Below are positions 56,614-64,000 of a stretch of DNA of 64,000 bases, in pieces. The DNA comes from DAOUKH01 sp034421515 (GTDB taxonomy: Bacteria; Chloroflexota; Dehalococcoidia; SHYB01): positions 1-64,000 of the forward strand of contig DAOUKH010000065.1 in assembly GCA_034421515.1 (NCBI GenBank). Reading direction: 5' to 3'. Under the pieces are notes generated by a model that did no database searches, had not been told where the DNA came from, and worked only from the letters and a program-made list of their open reading frames with translations. Positions within the stretch are counted from its first letter, which is position 1; each line of letters begins with the position of its first letter. Made by a program: the position numbers and the translations under genes.

Positions 56614-56892
56614 TCAGTGGTAGTCCACGATCTCCACGTCGTACGGCCCGTCGTCTTCCCAGCGAAAGCAGATGCGCCATCGGCGATTGATTCGTACGCT
56701 GTACTCGCCTGCCCGATTGCCGGATAGCGACTCCAGCCTATTGCTGGGCAGGCCTGCGAGATCTTGTAGCGCCATAGCGTCATCCAACACCGCCAGTCGT
56801 CGCGTTGCCTGATCGGCAAACCCCTGAAAGCCCCGAACGTGCTGCCCTCCGAAGAACCGTTCCGTCCTCCGATCCCTAAAGCTCCGTATCAC
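56614..56892 (-). CDS. higB: HigB/RelE-type toxin
   Basis: This 92-residue protein has the HigB pattern: MIRSFRDRRTERFFGG at the start, then RRLAVLDDAMALQDLAGLPSNRLESL and the C-terminal EYSVRINRRWRICFRWEDDGPYDVEIVDYH, where N-x-R/Q-W-R-I-C-F is the family signature. HigB is a ribosome-dependent mRNA endonuclease. The start is GTG. It lies 34 bp after the aroE stop, so some expression could come from aroE read-through. Confidence 0.92.
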   Translation of the reverse strand: MIRSFRDRRTERFFGGQHVRGFQGFADQATRRLAVLDDAMALQDLAGLPSNRLESLSGNRAGEYSVRINRRWRICFRWEDDGPYDVEIVDYH

Positions 56893-56893
56893 T

Positions 56894-56917
56894 GTAACGT
56901 TTTACGTAAGTCGTAAC
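56894..56917. promoter_or_regulatory. Putative HigBA operator
   Basis: GTAACGTTTTACGTAAGTCGTAAC immediately upstream of the toxin start has a central 8-bp palindrome TTACGTAA (56902-56909) and outer GTAAC/CGTAAC repeats. The position right at the start codon and the repeat content suggest the autoregulatory site of HigA. Confidence 0.4.
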
Positions 56918-56926
56918 AAGAGGGGG

Positions 56927-57790
56927 CTAACCGGCCATCGCCGCCCGCGCCGCCGCCTTCATCACGTCGACGGGAGCATCGCGGCCGATCCACATCTCGA
57001 AGGCCTCCGCGCCTTGGTAGATGAGCATCGGCAGACCCCCGAGCGAGCGCGCGCCCGCCGCCTCGGCGGCCTCGAGCAGCGGCGTCGTCTCCGGGTTGTA
57101 GACAAGGTCGACGACCAGGGCCGCGGGCGGAATGCGGTCCGCTGGCAAGGGCGACTCGCCCTCCGCTCCGCCGTGACGCATCCCAATCGTGGTCGCGTTG
57201 ACAATGAGGCGGCTCTCGGCGGGGGCCTCGCCCCAAGGGACAGACTCAATGGACGCATCAGGCAGGGCCTCTTGGACGTCGGCCGCCAGGGCGCCGGCGC
57301 GCTCGGCGGTGCGGTTGGCGATGAAGAGCGGGGCGGCGCCGGCCTCGGCGAGGGCGAAGACGACGGCCCGCGCCGCGCCGCCCGCGCCGAGCACCAGGGC
57401 GGGCGCGCCCGCGGGATCGAAGCCGGCGTCCTCGCGCACCGCGCGGAGGAAGCCGGGGGCGTCGGTGTTGTAGCCGGTGAGGCGGCCTCCGATGTTGACG
57501 ATGGTGTTGACCGCGCCGATGCGCCGCGCCGTCTCGTCGAGGTCGTCGACGAACCGGAAGGCGAACTCCTTGTAGGGGACGGTGACGTTGGCGCCCAGGA
57601 CGTCCTTGGGCCGCAGCCCGCCGAATCGCCACTCGGCACGCTCGGGCGGCGTCTCCCACCGCTCGTAGGCCATCTTCAGGCCGTAGTGATCGAGCGCCGC
57701 CTGCTGAAAGGCGGGGGAGACCGAGTGACCCAGCGGGAAGCCGATCACCCCCATCCTGCGCAGGGGCGCGCCGCGTTCGGGTTGGCTCAT
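56927..57790 (-). CDS. aroE: Shikimate dehydrogenase AroE
   Basis: This 287-residue NADP-dependent enzyme of aromatic amino acid synthesis has GVIGFPLGHSVSPAFQQAALD (shikimate pocket), K74 in GANVTVPYKE, NTDAPGF with catalytic D110, LVLGAGGAARAVVFAL as the nucleotide-binding motif and a final MLIYQGAEAFEMW. All catalytic residues are present. It is divergent from the aldo/keto reductase gene (92-bp gap). The other genes of the pathway are not in the window. Confidence 0.95.
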   Translation of the reverse strand: MSQPERGAPLRRMGVIGFPLGHSVSPAFQQAALDHYGLKMAYERWETPPERAEWRFGGLRPKDVLGANVTVPYKEFAFRFVDDLDETARRIGAVNTIVNIGGRLTGYNTDAPGFLRAVREDAGFDPAGAPALVLGAGGAARAVVFALAEAGAAPLFIANRTAERAGALAADVQEALPDASIESVPWGEAPAESRLIVNATTIGMRHGGAEGESPLPADRIPPAALVVDLVYNPETTPLLEAAEAAGARSLGGLPMLIYQGAEAFEMWIGRDAPVDVMKAAARAAMAG

Positions 57791-57882
57791 GGCTCCATCT
57801 TACCGCCTTCTGGAGTCGCCGCCGTTGTTGGGCCCCGAGGCGTCCGGTATCATAGCGCCGCACTTCGGCAGGGGAGGTCGCC

Positions 57883-58824
57883 TTGGAGCAACGACGGTTG
57901 GGAACGAGCGGGTTCACCGTGCCGCTCTTGGGACTTGGTACGAACAACTTCGGCGGGCGTTCCGACGAGGCAGCGTCGCGGCGGGTGATCGACGCATCCA
58001 TTGACGTCGGCGCGAACTTCTTCGACACCGCCAACATCTACACCGGCACGGCCTCGGAGACGATCATCGGGAAGGCGCTCAAGGGGCGGCGGGACAAGGT
58101 GATCCTGACCACCAAGTTCGGCCTGTCGATGGGGTCGGGGCCCAACCTGCAGGGCGGCTCGCGGGGGCACATCCTCAGCCAGCTCGAGGGAAGCCTGCAG
58201 CGCCTCCAGACCGACTACCTCGACCTCTACCAGATGCACACGGTGGACCGCTCGACGCCCATCGAGGAGACGCTGCGCACCCTCGACGACCTGGTGCGGT
58301 CGGGCAAGGTGCGCTACATCGGCTGCTCGAACTTCGACGGTTGGCACCTGGTCGAGGCGCTGCAGACCTCGCGGGCCCTGAACCTGAACGCGTTCGTGTC
58401 GGTGCAGCCCTACTACAACCTGCTGAAGCGCGGCATCGAGCGGGAGCTCGTGCCCGCCTGCGAGGCCTACGACATCGGCATCATCCCCTACTTCCCGCTG
58501 GAGTCCGGCTTCCTCACCGGAAAGTACCGGCCCGGCGAGAGCGTGCCGGAGGGGTCGCGCTTAGACAAGGCGCCGATGTACCAGGCGCACCTGAATGAGG
58601 GCAACTTCGCCATCCTGGCCGGTCTGGAATCCTTCGCCGCCGAGCGCGGCCACACCGTCGGGGAACTCGCGATGGCGTGGCTCGCCGCGAGGCCGCAGGT
58701 GTGCAGCGTCATTTCGGGCGCGTCGACGCCGGAGCAGGTGGAAGCGAACGCCAAGGGTCTCGAGTGGAAGCTCACCGACGAGGACCTGGCGGCAATCGAC
58801 GAGATCGTCCCCGCCCCGGCGTAG
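57883..58824 (+). CDS. Aldo/keto reductase
   Basis: This 313-residue TIM-barrel NADPH oxidoreductase has the catalytic tetrad D48, Y53, K78 and H119, seen in FFDTANIYTG, LTTKF and LDLYQMHT. The signature GTNNFGGRSDEA and the C-terminal VISGASTPEQVEAN (cofactor 2'-phosphate region) fit the AKR11/AKR14-like branch. The start is TTG with GGGGAGG 7 nt upstream; TATCAT (57848-57853) is a possible -10. It ends 4 nt from the convergent ruvX stop. Confidence 0.9.
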   Translation: MEQRRLGTSGFTVPLLGLGTNNFGGRSDEAASRRVIDASIDVGANFFDTANIYTGTASETIIGKALKGRRDKVILTTKFGLSMGSGPNLQGGSRGHILSQLEGSLQRLQTDYLDLYQMHTVDRSTPIEETLRTLDDLVRSGKVRYIGCSNFDGWHLVEALQTSRALNLNAFVSVQPYYNLLKRGIERELVPACEAYDIGIIPYFPLESGFLTGKYRPGESVPEGSRLDKAPMYQAHLNEGNFAILAGLESFAAERGHTVGELAMAWLAARPQVCSVISGASTPEQVEANAKGLEWKLTDEDLAAIDEIVPAPA

Positions 58825-58828
58825 TCTC

Positions 58829-59242
58829 CTAGCGTCGGCGGCTCTCCAGGTACGCCTGAAGGAGCACCGCCGCCGCCGCTGCGTCCCGTTCGGCGCGGCG
58901 CTTCGACGCCGAGGCGCCGGCCTCCATCATGCGGCGCTCCGCTTCGACCGTGGTCAGGCGCTCGTCTAGCGTCTCCACGGGCAGCGGCGACCGTTCGGCA
59001 AGCTCGTCAACGAACCGCTGCACGGTTCGCGCCTGCATCCGCGCGGCGCCGTCCATCGACACGGGCATCCCGACGAGGATGCGCTCGGCCTCGTGTTCCT
59101 CGGCGAGCGCGATCAGCCGCTCGAAGTCGCGGGCGCCGCCCCCGCGCTCGACGACGGTGAGCGGCGTGGCGATCACCCCCAGAGGGTCGCTGATGGCGGT
59201 GCCGATTCGTCGTTCGCCGACGTCGAGGGCCAGGACGCGCAT
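58829..59242 (-). CDS. ruvX: Putative pre-16S rRNA nuclease / Holliday junction resolvase RuvX (YqgF)
   Basis: This 137-residue RNase-H-fold protein starts MRVLALDVGERRIGTAISDP (D7 is the first catalytic Asp) and continues with ILVGMPVSMDGAARMQARTVQRFVDEL, VETLDERLTTVEAERRM and DAAAAAVLLQAYL, the complete RuvX signature. The ATG at 59242 is chosen because homologues start here and TACACT lies 6 nt upstream; the frame is open for another 48 codons. In E. coli YqgF processes 16S rRNA. Confidence 0.93.
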   Translation of the reverse strand: MRVLALDVGERRIGTAISDPLGVIATPLTVVERGGGARDFERLIALAEEHEAERILVGMPVSMDGAARMQARTVQRFVDELAERSPLPVETLDERLTTVEAERRMMEAGASASKRRAERDAAAAAVLLQAYLESRRR

Positions 59243-59248
59243 GGCGTC

Positions 59249-59254
59249 AGTGTA
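59249..59254 (-). promoter_or_regulatory. -10 box TACACT, leaderless ruvX
   Basis: Minus-strand TGTACACT is followed by GACGCC (6 nt) and the ruvX ATG, the same geometry as at 689-701 and 18200-18212. Confidence 0.55.
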
Positions 59255-59302
59255 CATCGCGCCGGGCCGCGGGAGCATGGGTTGGAGACGGGCCCCAACG
59301 GG

Positions 59303-59332
59303 TTGACACAGGAAACGAGCGGCGGGTATGTT
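59303..59332 (+). promoter_or_regulatory. Sigma-70 promoter of the hydratase-SDR-dehydrogenase run
   Basis: A perfect -35 TTGACA (59303-59308), an 18-nt spacer and TATGTT (59327-59332), about 54 nt before the ATG at 59386. It is the best -35/-10 pair in the window. Confidence 0.65.
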
Positions 59333-59385
59333 AGCCGACGTTGTCCGGCGGTCGGTGAGGCCGTGGCCCCGGACTCCGCAACCCA

Positions 59386-60171
59386 ATGGCGGACGAGATC
59401 CTGATCGAAAAGAGCGGCGGCGTCGCCACCGTTACCCTCAACCGCCCCGACCGGCTGAACGCGCTCAACCGGCGCCTCTTGGGCGAACTCATCCCCCCGA
59501 TCTGGGGCGACCTCGACGCCGACCCGAACGTCCGCGCGGTCATCCTGACCGGAGCGGGCGACCGCGCCTTCTGCTCGGGGCTCGACGTGAAGGAGCAGGC
59601 GAAAGGCCCGCCGCCCGAGGGAGAACGGCGTCCCAGCGGCGGGGCGCTCAGTCCCCGCGAGGCCCGTTTCAGCAAGCCCCTCATCACCGCGGTGAACGGT
59701 CTGGTGAGCGGCGTGGGGCTCGCCTTCGTCTCCGACGCCGACATCGCCATCGCCGCGGAGCACGCCTACTTCTTCAACCCCGGCGTGACCATCGGCCAGC
59801 TCGCCGTCTACGCGCCGCTGACCTGGAGCCGGTGGGTGCCCTTTCAGTCGCTCATGCGGATGCTGCTGGTGGGGAACAAGGAACGCATCTACGCGCAGCA
59901 GGCGAAGGAGCTGGGCATCGTCACCGAGGTGCTGCCCGCGGCGGAGCTCATGCCCCGGGCGCGGGAGCTGGCGGAGATGATCGCCTACAACTCGCCGCGC
60001 GCCGTGCGCGACGTCAAGCGCATTATGTGGAACTCCCTCGACCACGGTCTGGAAGGTGCCTTCGAAGACGCGAGAAAGATCATGGACGCCTTCGCAGGCC
60101 ACCCCGATTCCTACGAGGGTTCCCGCGCGTTGGTGGAGAAGCGGACGCCGAACTGGGCCCCGCTGGACTGA
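59386..60171 (+). CDS. Enoyl-CoA hydratase/isomerase family protein
   Basis: This 261-residue crotonase-fold protein has GVATVTLNRPDRLNALN, LTGAGDRAFCSGLDVKEQA, TAVNGLVSGVGLAFVSDADIAIA and a C-terminal SYEGSRALVEKRTPNW helix. The segment FFNPGVTIGQLAVYA lacks the usual Glu pair of hydratases, so it may be an isomerase, hydrolase or decarboxylase. It leads a run with an SDR, an acyl-CoA dehydrogenase and a deacylase. Confidence 0.85.
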   Translation: MADEILIEKSGGVATVTLNRPDRLNALNRRLLGELIPPIWGDLDADPNVRAVILTGAGDRAFCSGLDVKEQAKGPPPEGERRPSGGALSPREARFSKPLITAVNGLVSGVGLAFVSDADIAIAAEHAYFFNPGVTIGQLAVYAPLTWSRWVPFQSLMRMLLVGNKERIYAQQAKELGIVTEVLPAAELMPRARELAEMIAYNSPRAVRDVKRIMWNSLDHGLEGAFEDARKIMDAFAGHPDSYEGSRALVEKRTPNWAPLD

Positions 60172-60230
60172 CCCGGTAACGAATCGACGACAAGAGCAAT
60201 GCGGACGAAGCAACCAACAGGAGGTACATC

Positions 60231-61136
60231 ATGGGTGTAGTAGACGGCAAGGCGGCGGTGGTCACGGGCGCGGGGCGCGGCATCGGCGCCGGTCACGCGA
60301 AGTGGCTGGCGAAGGAAGGCGCCTCGGTCGTGGTCAACGACATCGACCTCGAAGAGGCGCAGAAGACCGTCGACATTATCAACAAGGAGATCGGCACGGC
60401 GGTCGTGAACAACGACCCCATCGACACGACGGAAGGGGCGAAGAAGATCGTCGACCAGTGCGTGTCGGAGTTCGGGAAGATCGACGCGATGGTGGCCAAC
60501 GCCGGCATCCTGCGCGACCGGACGTTCCTCAACATGTCGGAACAAGAGATGCGCGACATCTTCGACGTCCACATCTTGGGGACGTTCCACACCTGCCAGG
60601 CGGCCGCGCGCCAGATGCGCGAGCAGGGCCACGGCGGCGTGCTCATCACGACCACGTCGGGCGCCCACTACGGCAACTTCGGCCAGGCGAACTACAGTGG
60701 GGCGAAGGGCTGGATCGCCTCGATGACGTACACGATGGCGATGGAGTTGGCGCGCTACGGCATCCGCGCCATCGCGGTCTCGCCTTCAGGCAGCACCCGG
60801 ATGTCGGCGACGGCGCTTGGTCCCGGCGGGGTGCCATCACCGGGAGGAGCGAACTTCACCGACCCCGAGCTGAACGGGATGCAGGTGGCGTGGCTTTGCA
60901 GCGACGAGGCCAACTGGATCACCGGACAGGTCTTCGGCACCGGCAGCGACCGCTTCTTCATCATGCAGCAGCCGATGTACACCTACGGCATCGTGAAGCC
61001 CGGCGGCGTCCAGGTCGCCGACTTGCAGCAGCACGCCGAGCGCTTCTTCAAGGGCAAGCTGGAGAACTTCGGTCTGCCCAAGCAGCCCTACGCCTACTAC
61101 GACGGCGTGAAGGTGCAGCCCCCGCGCAAGAAGTAG
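60231..61136 (+). CDS. SDR family oxidoreductase (3-hydroxyacyl-CoA dehydrogenase-like)
   Basis: This 301-residue SDR has TGAGRGIGAGHAKWLA and VVVNDIDLEEAQK, and NANAG-like VANAGILRDR; the RD motif is typical of multifunctional-enzyme type 2 and 17-beta-hydroxysteroid dehydrogenase 4 relatives. Ser is in TTTSGAHYGN and YSGAK is the catalytic Tyr/Lys. About 50 C-terminal residues beyond the usual SDR end (QHAERFFKGKLENFG onward) are an extension. A strong Shine-Dalgarno CAGGAGGT precedes the ATG. Oxidation of a 3-hydroxyacyl-CoA made by the preceding hydratase is a plausible role, not shown. Confidence 0.85.
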   Translation: MGVVDGKAAVVTGAGRGIGAGHAKWLAKEGASVVVNDIDLEEAQKTVDIINKEIGTAVVNNDPIDTTEGAKKIVDQCVSEFGKIDAMVANAGILRDRTFLNMSEQEMRDIFDVHILGTFHTCQAAARQMREQGHGGVLITTTSGAHYGNFGQANYSGAKGWIASMTYTMAMELARYGIRAIAVSPSGSTRMSATALGPGGVPSPGGANFTDPELNGMQVAWLCSDEANWITGQVFGTGSDRFFIMQQPMYTYGIVKPGGVQVADLQQHAERFFKGKLENFGLPKQPYAYYDGVKVQPPRKK

Positions 61137-61148
61137 CAGATCGCTTTC

Positions 61149-61188
61149 GCCCCTCTCCCGCGGGAGAGGAGCGGGTTGAGGTAAGAGA
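61149..61188 (+). repeat. Short hairpin repeat between SDR and acyl-CoA dehydrogenase genes
   Basis: CCCCTCTCCCGCGGGAGAGG is a near-perfect palindrome followed by AGCGGGTTGAGGTAAGAG. It resembles the first hairpin of the family A repeats with a GCGGGA core, and lies directly before the ribosome binding region of the next gene. Confidence 0.55.
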
Positions 61189-61193
61189 GTCCG

Positions 61194-62357
61194 ATGAACT
61201 TCCTTTGGGAACAGGATCTGGTGGACTTCCGGCACGAGGTCCGCGGCTTCATCGAAGAGAACTGGGACGGGGACGACGGCGAAGGCGAGGGCGGCAGCCT
61301 CTGGGCCACGCCCAAGCACCGCGAGTTCATCAAGAAGATGGCCCGGCGGGGCTGGGTCGGCATCGCGTGGCCGGAGCAATACGGCGGCGCGGGAAAGCCC
61401 CAGATCTACCAGTGGGTCCTGATGGAGGAGCTCTCCCACGCCGGGGCGCCGCACACCGGCTCCGGCGTCGGCACCATCGGCCAGACACTGATGCGCCACG
61501 GCAGCGACGAGCAGAAGGACTACTTTCTGCCCAAGATCGTGGCGGGTGAGCTCGACTTCGCGCTGGGCTACTCGGAGCCCAACGCCGGCACCGACCTAGC
61601 GAGCCTCGAAGTCCGCGCCGACCGCGACGGCGACGACTACGTGATCAACGGCACCAAGATCTGGATCAGCGCGGCCCGCTACGCCGACTATATCTGGCTG
61701 GCGACGCGCACCGATCAGAACGCGCCGAAGCACAAGGGGATCAGCGTCTTCCTCGTGCCTCTAAAGCGCCCCGACATCGAGATCACGCCGATCGCGAAGC
61801 TCGCCGACATCGCCAACAACATGGTCTACTTCGACAACGTCCGGGTGCCTCGCAACGCCCTCGTGGGCGAGGAGAACCGCGGCTGGTACTACCTCGCCGA
61901 GGCGCTGGACTACGAGCGCATCCACCTCTTTCCCTTCGGCCCCGTCCAGCAGGGCATGGACCGGCTGCTGGATGCGGCAAAGGCGGCCCCGGCGTCGCTC
62001 AAGGCCACCCCCTACTGGAAGGTGCTACGACACAAGGTGGCTGAAATGGCGATCGAACTCTCGGTGCTCTACAAGCTGACCCTCCGGGTGCTCGACGTGG
62101 AGCAGCGCCAACTCGTCGCCAACGTGGAGGCATCCGAGAACAAGCTCTTCGGCACCGAGCTCCAACGGAAGATGGCGGTGACGGCGAGCGAGGTGCTCAA
62201 CCTCTACAGCCAGGTGCGGAACGACCCGAAGCACCCCGGCCTCGTCGCCGGCGTCTCCAAGTCCTACGAGGGGACGCTCATCTCGCTCGTGGCCGGCGGC
62301 AGCAACGAGATCAACCGCTCCGTCATCGCCACCCGGGGCCTCGGACTGCCCCGCTAG
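61194..62357 (+). CDS. Acyl-CoA dehydrogenase
   Basis: This 387-residue flavoprotein oxidises acyl-CoA to enoyl-CoA. It has the N-terminal helical domain, MARRGWVGIAWPEQYGGAG, the FAD/substrate block ALGYSEPNAGTDLASLEVRADRDGDDYVINGTKIWISAARYAD, FDNVRVPRNALVGEENRGWYY, and the C-terminal SYEGTLISLVAGGSNEINRSVIA. The GGSNEINR end is typical of FadE-type members acting on steroid or branched acyl-CoAs in actinobacteria, sometimes as heterodimers. The catalytic base is not obvious by eye. No electron-transfer flavoprotein gene is nearby. Confidence 0.9.
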   Translation: MNFLWEQDLVDFRHEVRGFIEENWDGDDGEGEGGSLWATPKHREFIKKMARRGWVGIAWPEQYGGAGKPQIYQWVLMEELSHAGAPHTGSGVGTIGQTLMRHGSDEQKDYFLPKIVAGELDFALGYSEPNAGTDLASLEVRADRDGDDYVINGTKIWISAARYADYIWLATRTDQNAPKHKGISVFLVPLKRPDIEITPIAKLADIANNMVYFDNVRVPRNALVGEENRGWYYLAEALDYERIHLFPFGPVQQGMDRLLDAAKAAPASLKATPYWKVLRHKVAEMAIELSVLYKLTLRVLDVEQRQLVANVEASENKLFGTELQRKMAVTASEVLNLYSQVRNDPKHPGLVAGVSKSYEGTLISLVAGGSNEINRSVIATRGLGLPR

Positions 62358-62414
62358 CGCGACGCCGCGCGGAGCCGCGCACTCACCACCTCTGAGGACA
62401 GCGCGGCTGCGTGC

Positions 62415-62420
62415 TATGCT
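62415..62420 (+). promoter_or_regulatory. -10 box TATGCT before the deacylase gene
   Basis: GCGTGCTATGCTAGCGC lies 30 nt upstream of the ATG at 62450, fits the GCTANNNT pattern and suggests a transcript separate from the dehydrogenase operon. Confidence 0.45.
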
Positions 62421-62449
62421 AGCGCGGCCTCGCGGACGGAGAGGGAGTC

Positions 62450-64000
62450 ATGGCCGTCGACCTTATCCTCAAGAACGGGCTGATCGCCGACGGGACCGGC
62501 GCCGACGCCTACCGCGGCGACGTCGCCATCGCGAACGGGCGGATCGCTGCCGTCGGCAGGGTGAACGAGACCGCCAAGCGCATGCTCGACGTCGACGGCC
62601 TCGTGGTCGCGCCCGGCTTCTGGGACGTGCACACCCACTACGACGCCCAGCTTCTGTGGGACCCGGTGGCGACCTCCTCCTGCTGGCACGGGGCCACCAC
62701 GGTGGTGATGGGCAACTGCGGCTTCAGCATCGCCCCCTGCAAGCCGGAAGACCAAGCGTGGATGATCAAGACGCTGGCCCGCGTAGAGGGGATGGACCGC
62801 GAGGTCTTGGAGCGCACGCTGCCGTGGCCTTTCGAGAGCTTCGGCGGCTACCTCGACGCCCTAGACGGCGCTATCGGCGTCAACGCCATCGCCCAGGTGG
62901 GGCACACCGCGGTGCGGCGCTACGTGATGGGAACCGAAAGCTCGGAGCGGGCGGCGACGGACGACGAGGTCGCCCGCATGAAGCAGGTCGTCGCCGAGTC
63001 GCTGCGTGCCGGCGGCATGGGCTTCACCACCTCGCGGGTCGCGACGCACTGGGACGGCGACGGACTCCCCGTCCCCAGCCGCCTCGCCACAATTGAGGAG
63101 TACTACGCGCTGGTCGAGGAGCTGCAGGCGATCAACGCCGGTTTCGTCGAGCTGGCGGCGGGCCCTGACTTCAGCCGCTACACCGAGGACGGGATGGCCC
63201 GCCTCGTCGAGCTGACGCGGCGCAGCGGTCGGCCCGTCTGCTGGAACACGATCTGGCAATCCGTGACCGAGCCCGACGGGTGGAAGGACCAACTGCGCAT
63301 CCTGCGCGAGATGCGGGCACAGGGGACGCCGTTCTTCGGGCTGGGCCATACACAGCCCGACGACTTCGAATTCACCTTCGAGTTCACCAACGTCTTCGAC
63401 CGCTGGGCGACGTGGCAGGAAGTGCTCATCGAGCCCAAGCCGGTCAGGACGGCCAAGATGCGCGACCCGGCGGTGCGCGACACGCTGCGCGAGGAGATGA
63501 GGCGCGATCCCATTGAGGGCTTTCCCATGAACTGGGAGATCACGATGCTGGTGAAGTCGACCACCGGCCTCTACGCGAAGTTCGAAGGGATGCGCGTGAC
63601 GGAGATCGCGGAGCGGCTGAACAAGGACCCGCTCGACACGGCCTTCGACATCGCGTTGGACGAGGACCTGTCGACGCAGTTCCGGCAACTCGACACGCGC
63701 AACGCCGACCCCAACGTTATGATGGAGATCCTGAAGGAGCCGCACGTGGGTGCGGGCTTCTCCGACGCCGGCGCGCACCTGATCACCGAGGTGAATACGG
63801 GCTTCTCCACCCGCCTGCTCGGCTACTGGGTCCGGGAGAAGCAGGCGATGCGCCTCGAGGACGCGGTCCGGCGGTTGTCCTCGGTGCAGGCCGAGGAGAG
63901 CGGCGTCGTCGACCGCGGCAAGGTACTCGAGGGCTACGCGGCGGACCTCACCATCTTCGACCCCGAGACCGTCGGGCCGTCGGAGCGCACGTTCGTCAAC
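62450..64000 (+). CDS. N-acyl-D-amino-acid deacylase-like amidohydrolase (partial, cut by window end)
   Basis: 517 residues are visible and the frame is still open at 64000, so the 3' end is missing. It is an amidohydrolase family 3 protein. LILKNGLIADGTGADAYRGDVAIANGRIAAVG is the N-terminal beta-sandwich, FWDVHTHYDAQLLWDP carries the HxH metal motif, and GATTVVMGNCGFSIAPC has the Cys seen in D-aminoacylases. A late SDAGAHL holds the metal-binding Asp. N-acyl-D-amino acid deacylases and N-acyl-glutamate deacylases share this layout; many environmental homologues have unknown amide substrates. GAGAGGG precedes the ATG. Confidence 0.85.
   Translation, partial: MAVDLILKNGLIADGTGADAYRGDVAIANGRIAAVGRVNETAKRMLDVDGLVVAPGFWDVHTHYDAQLLWDPVATSSCWHGATTVVMGNCGFSIAPCKPEDQAWMIKTLARVEGMDREVLERTLPWPFESFGGYLDALDGAIGVNAIAQVGHTAVRRYVMGTESSERAATDDEVARMKQVVAESLRAGGMGFTTSRVATHWDGDGLPVPSRLATIEEYYALVEELQAINAGFVELAAGPDFSRYTEDGMARLVELTRRSGRPVCWNTIWQSVTEPDGWKDQLRILREMRAQGTPFFGLGHTQPDDFEFTFEFTNVFDRWATWQEVLIEPKPVRTAKMRDPAVRDTLREEMRRDPIEGFPMNWEITMLVKSTTGLYAKFEGMRVTEIAERLNKDPLDTAFDIALDEDLSTQFRQLDTRNADPNVMMEILKEPHVGAGFSDAGAHLITEVNTGFSTRLLGYWVREKQAMRLEDAVRRLSSVQAEESGVVDRGKVLEGYAADLTIFDPETVGPSERTFVN

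Noticed and set aside
1..64000. tRNA, rRNA, riboswitch and prophage/IS elements
   Set aside because: I saw no T-arm GTTCGAATC-type segments with cloverleaf context, no conserved rRNA stretches, no known riboswitch cores, and no transposase, integrase or phage structural proteins. A covariance-model scan could still find a divergent RNA.

Overview
The window is dense, GC-rich bacterial DNA, about one gene per kb, with almost no non-coding sequence outside short intergenic gaps. I see no rRNA, tRNA, CRISPR array, phage or transposase. Gene content points to Chloroflexota, most likely a SAR202/Dehalococcoidia-like lineage, probably a metagenome-assembled or environmental genome. The evidence is three luciferase-like (FMN/F420) monooxygenases, three enoyl-CoA hydratases, a tandem CaiB/BaiF CoA-transferase, three SDRs, two amidohydrolases, a molybdenum hydroxylase operon, and lipoproteins with long Thr/Pro linkers. 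The lineage call is inference from gene families; no marker rRNA is present.

Layout. 1-10.6 kb: ABM-domain protein, amidohydrolase, NCS2 permease with an unusual cytosolic tail, LLM oxidoreductases, a GH57/deacetylase-like protein, SDR, RraA-like protein and Nudix CoA pyrophosphatase. 10.8-18.2 kb: double CoA-transferase, CcdA-TlpA fusion, fabF-recJ operon, GNAT. 18.3-25 kb: enoyl-CoA hydratase and hydrolase facing a five-gene minus-strand operon: FAD, 2Fe-2S and Mo subunits of a xanthine-dehydrogenase-family enzyme, a MoaD/ThiS-like sulfur carrier, and a lipoprotein with six 26-residue WxC repeats that I do not recognise. 25-25.9 kb: a non-coding kilobase with 62-bp tandem repeats and hairpin repeats. 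25.9-37 kb: alaS, RNase D, malic enzyme, M50/CBS protease, two thioredoxin-fold lipoproteins (one DipZ-like), spermidine synthase and ornithine decarboxylase. 37-44 kb: SDR, SRPBCC protein and a mutS-mutL-mutY repair operon. 44-52 kb: Zn-ribbon/OB protein plus non-canonical thiolase, DegV, enoyl-CoA hydratase, lipB, MFS, hydrolase, metallo-beta-lactamase fold protein and methyltransferase. 52-57 kb: two toxin-antitoxin pairs around a membrane pyrophosphatase and a frameshifted MFS exporter. 57-64 kb: aroE, aldo/keto reductase, ruvX, then hydratase, SDR, acyl-CoA dehydrogenase and a deacylase cut by the window end.

Together the genes describe an aerobic or microaerobic heterotroph that activates, oxidises and cleaves organic acids and lipid-like compounds through CoA thioesters. 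It also carries extracytoplasmic thiol chemistry and housekeeping functions (translation, mismatch repair, fatty acid, lipoate, shikimate and polyamine synthesis).

Cross-cutting observations. Several genes have a TANNNT -10 box exactly 6 nt before the ATG, which implies leaderless mRNAs. A modular three-hairpin repeat recurs between genes. Two apparent one-base losses at TCCTG may be assembly errors. The best candidate for something undescribed is the WxC-repeat lipoprotein at the end of the molybdenum hydroxylase operon.
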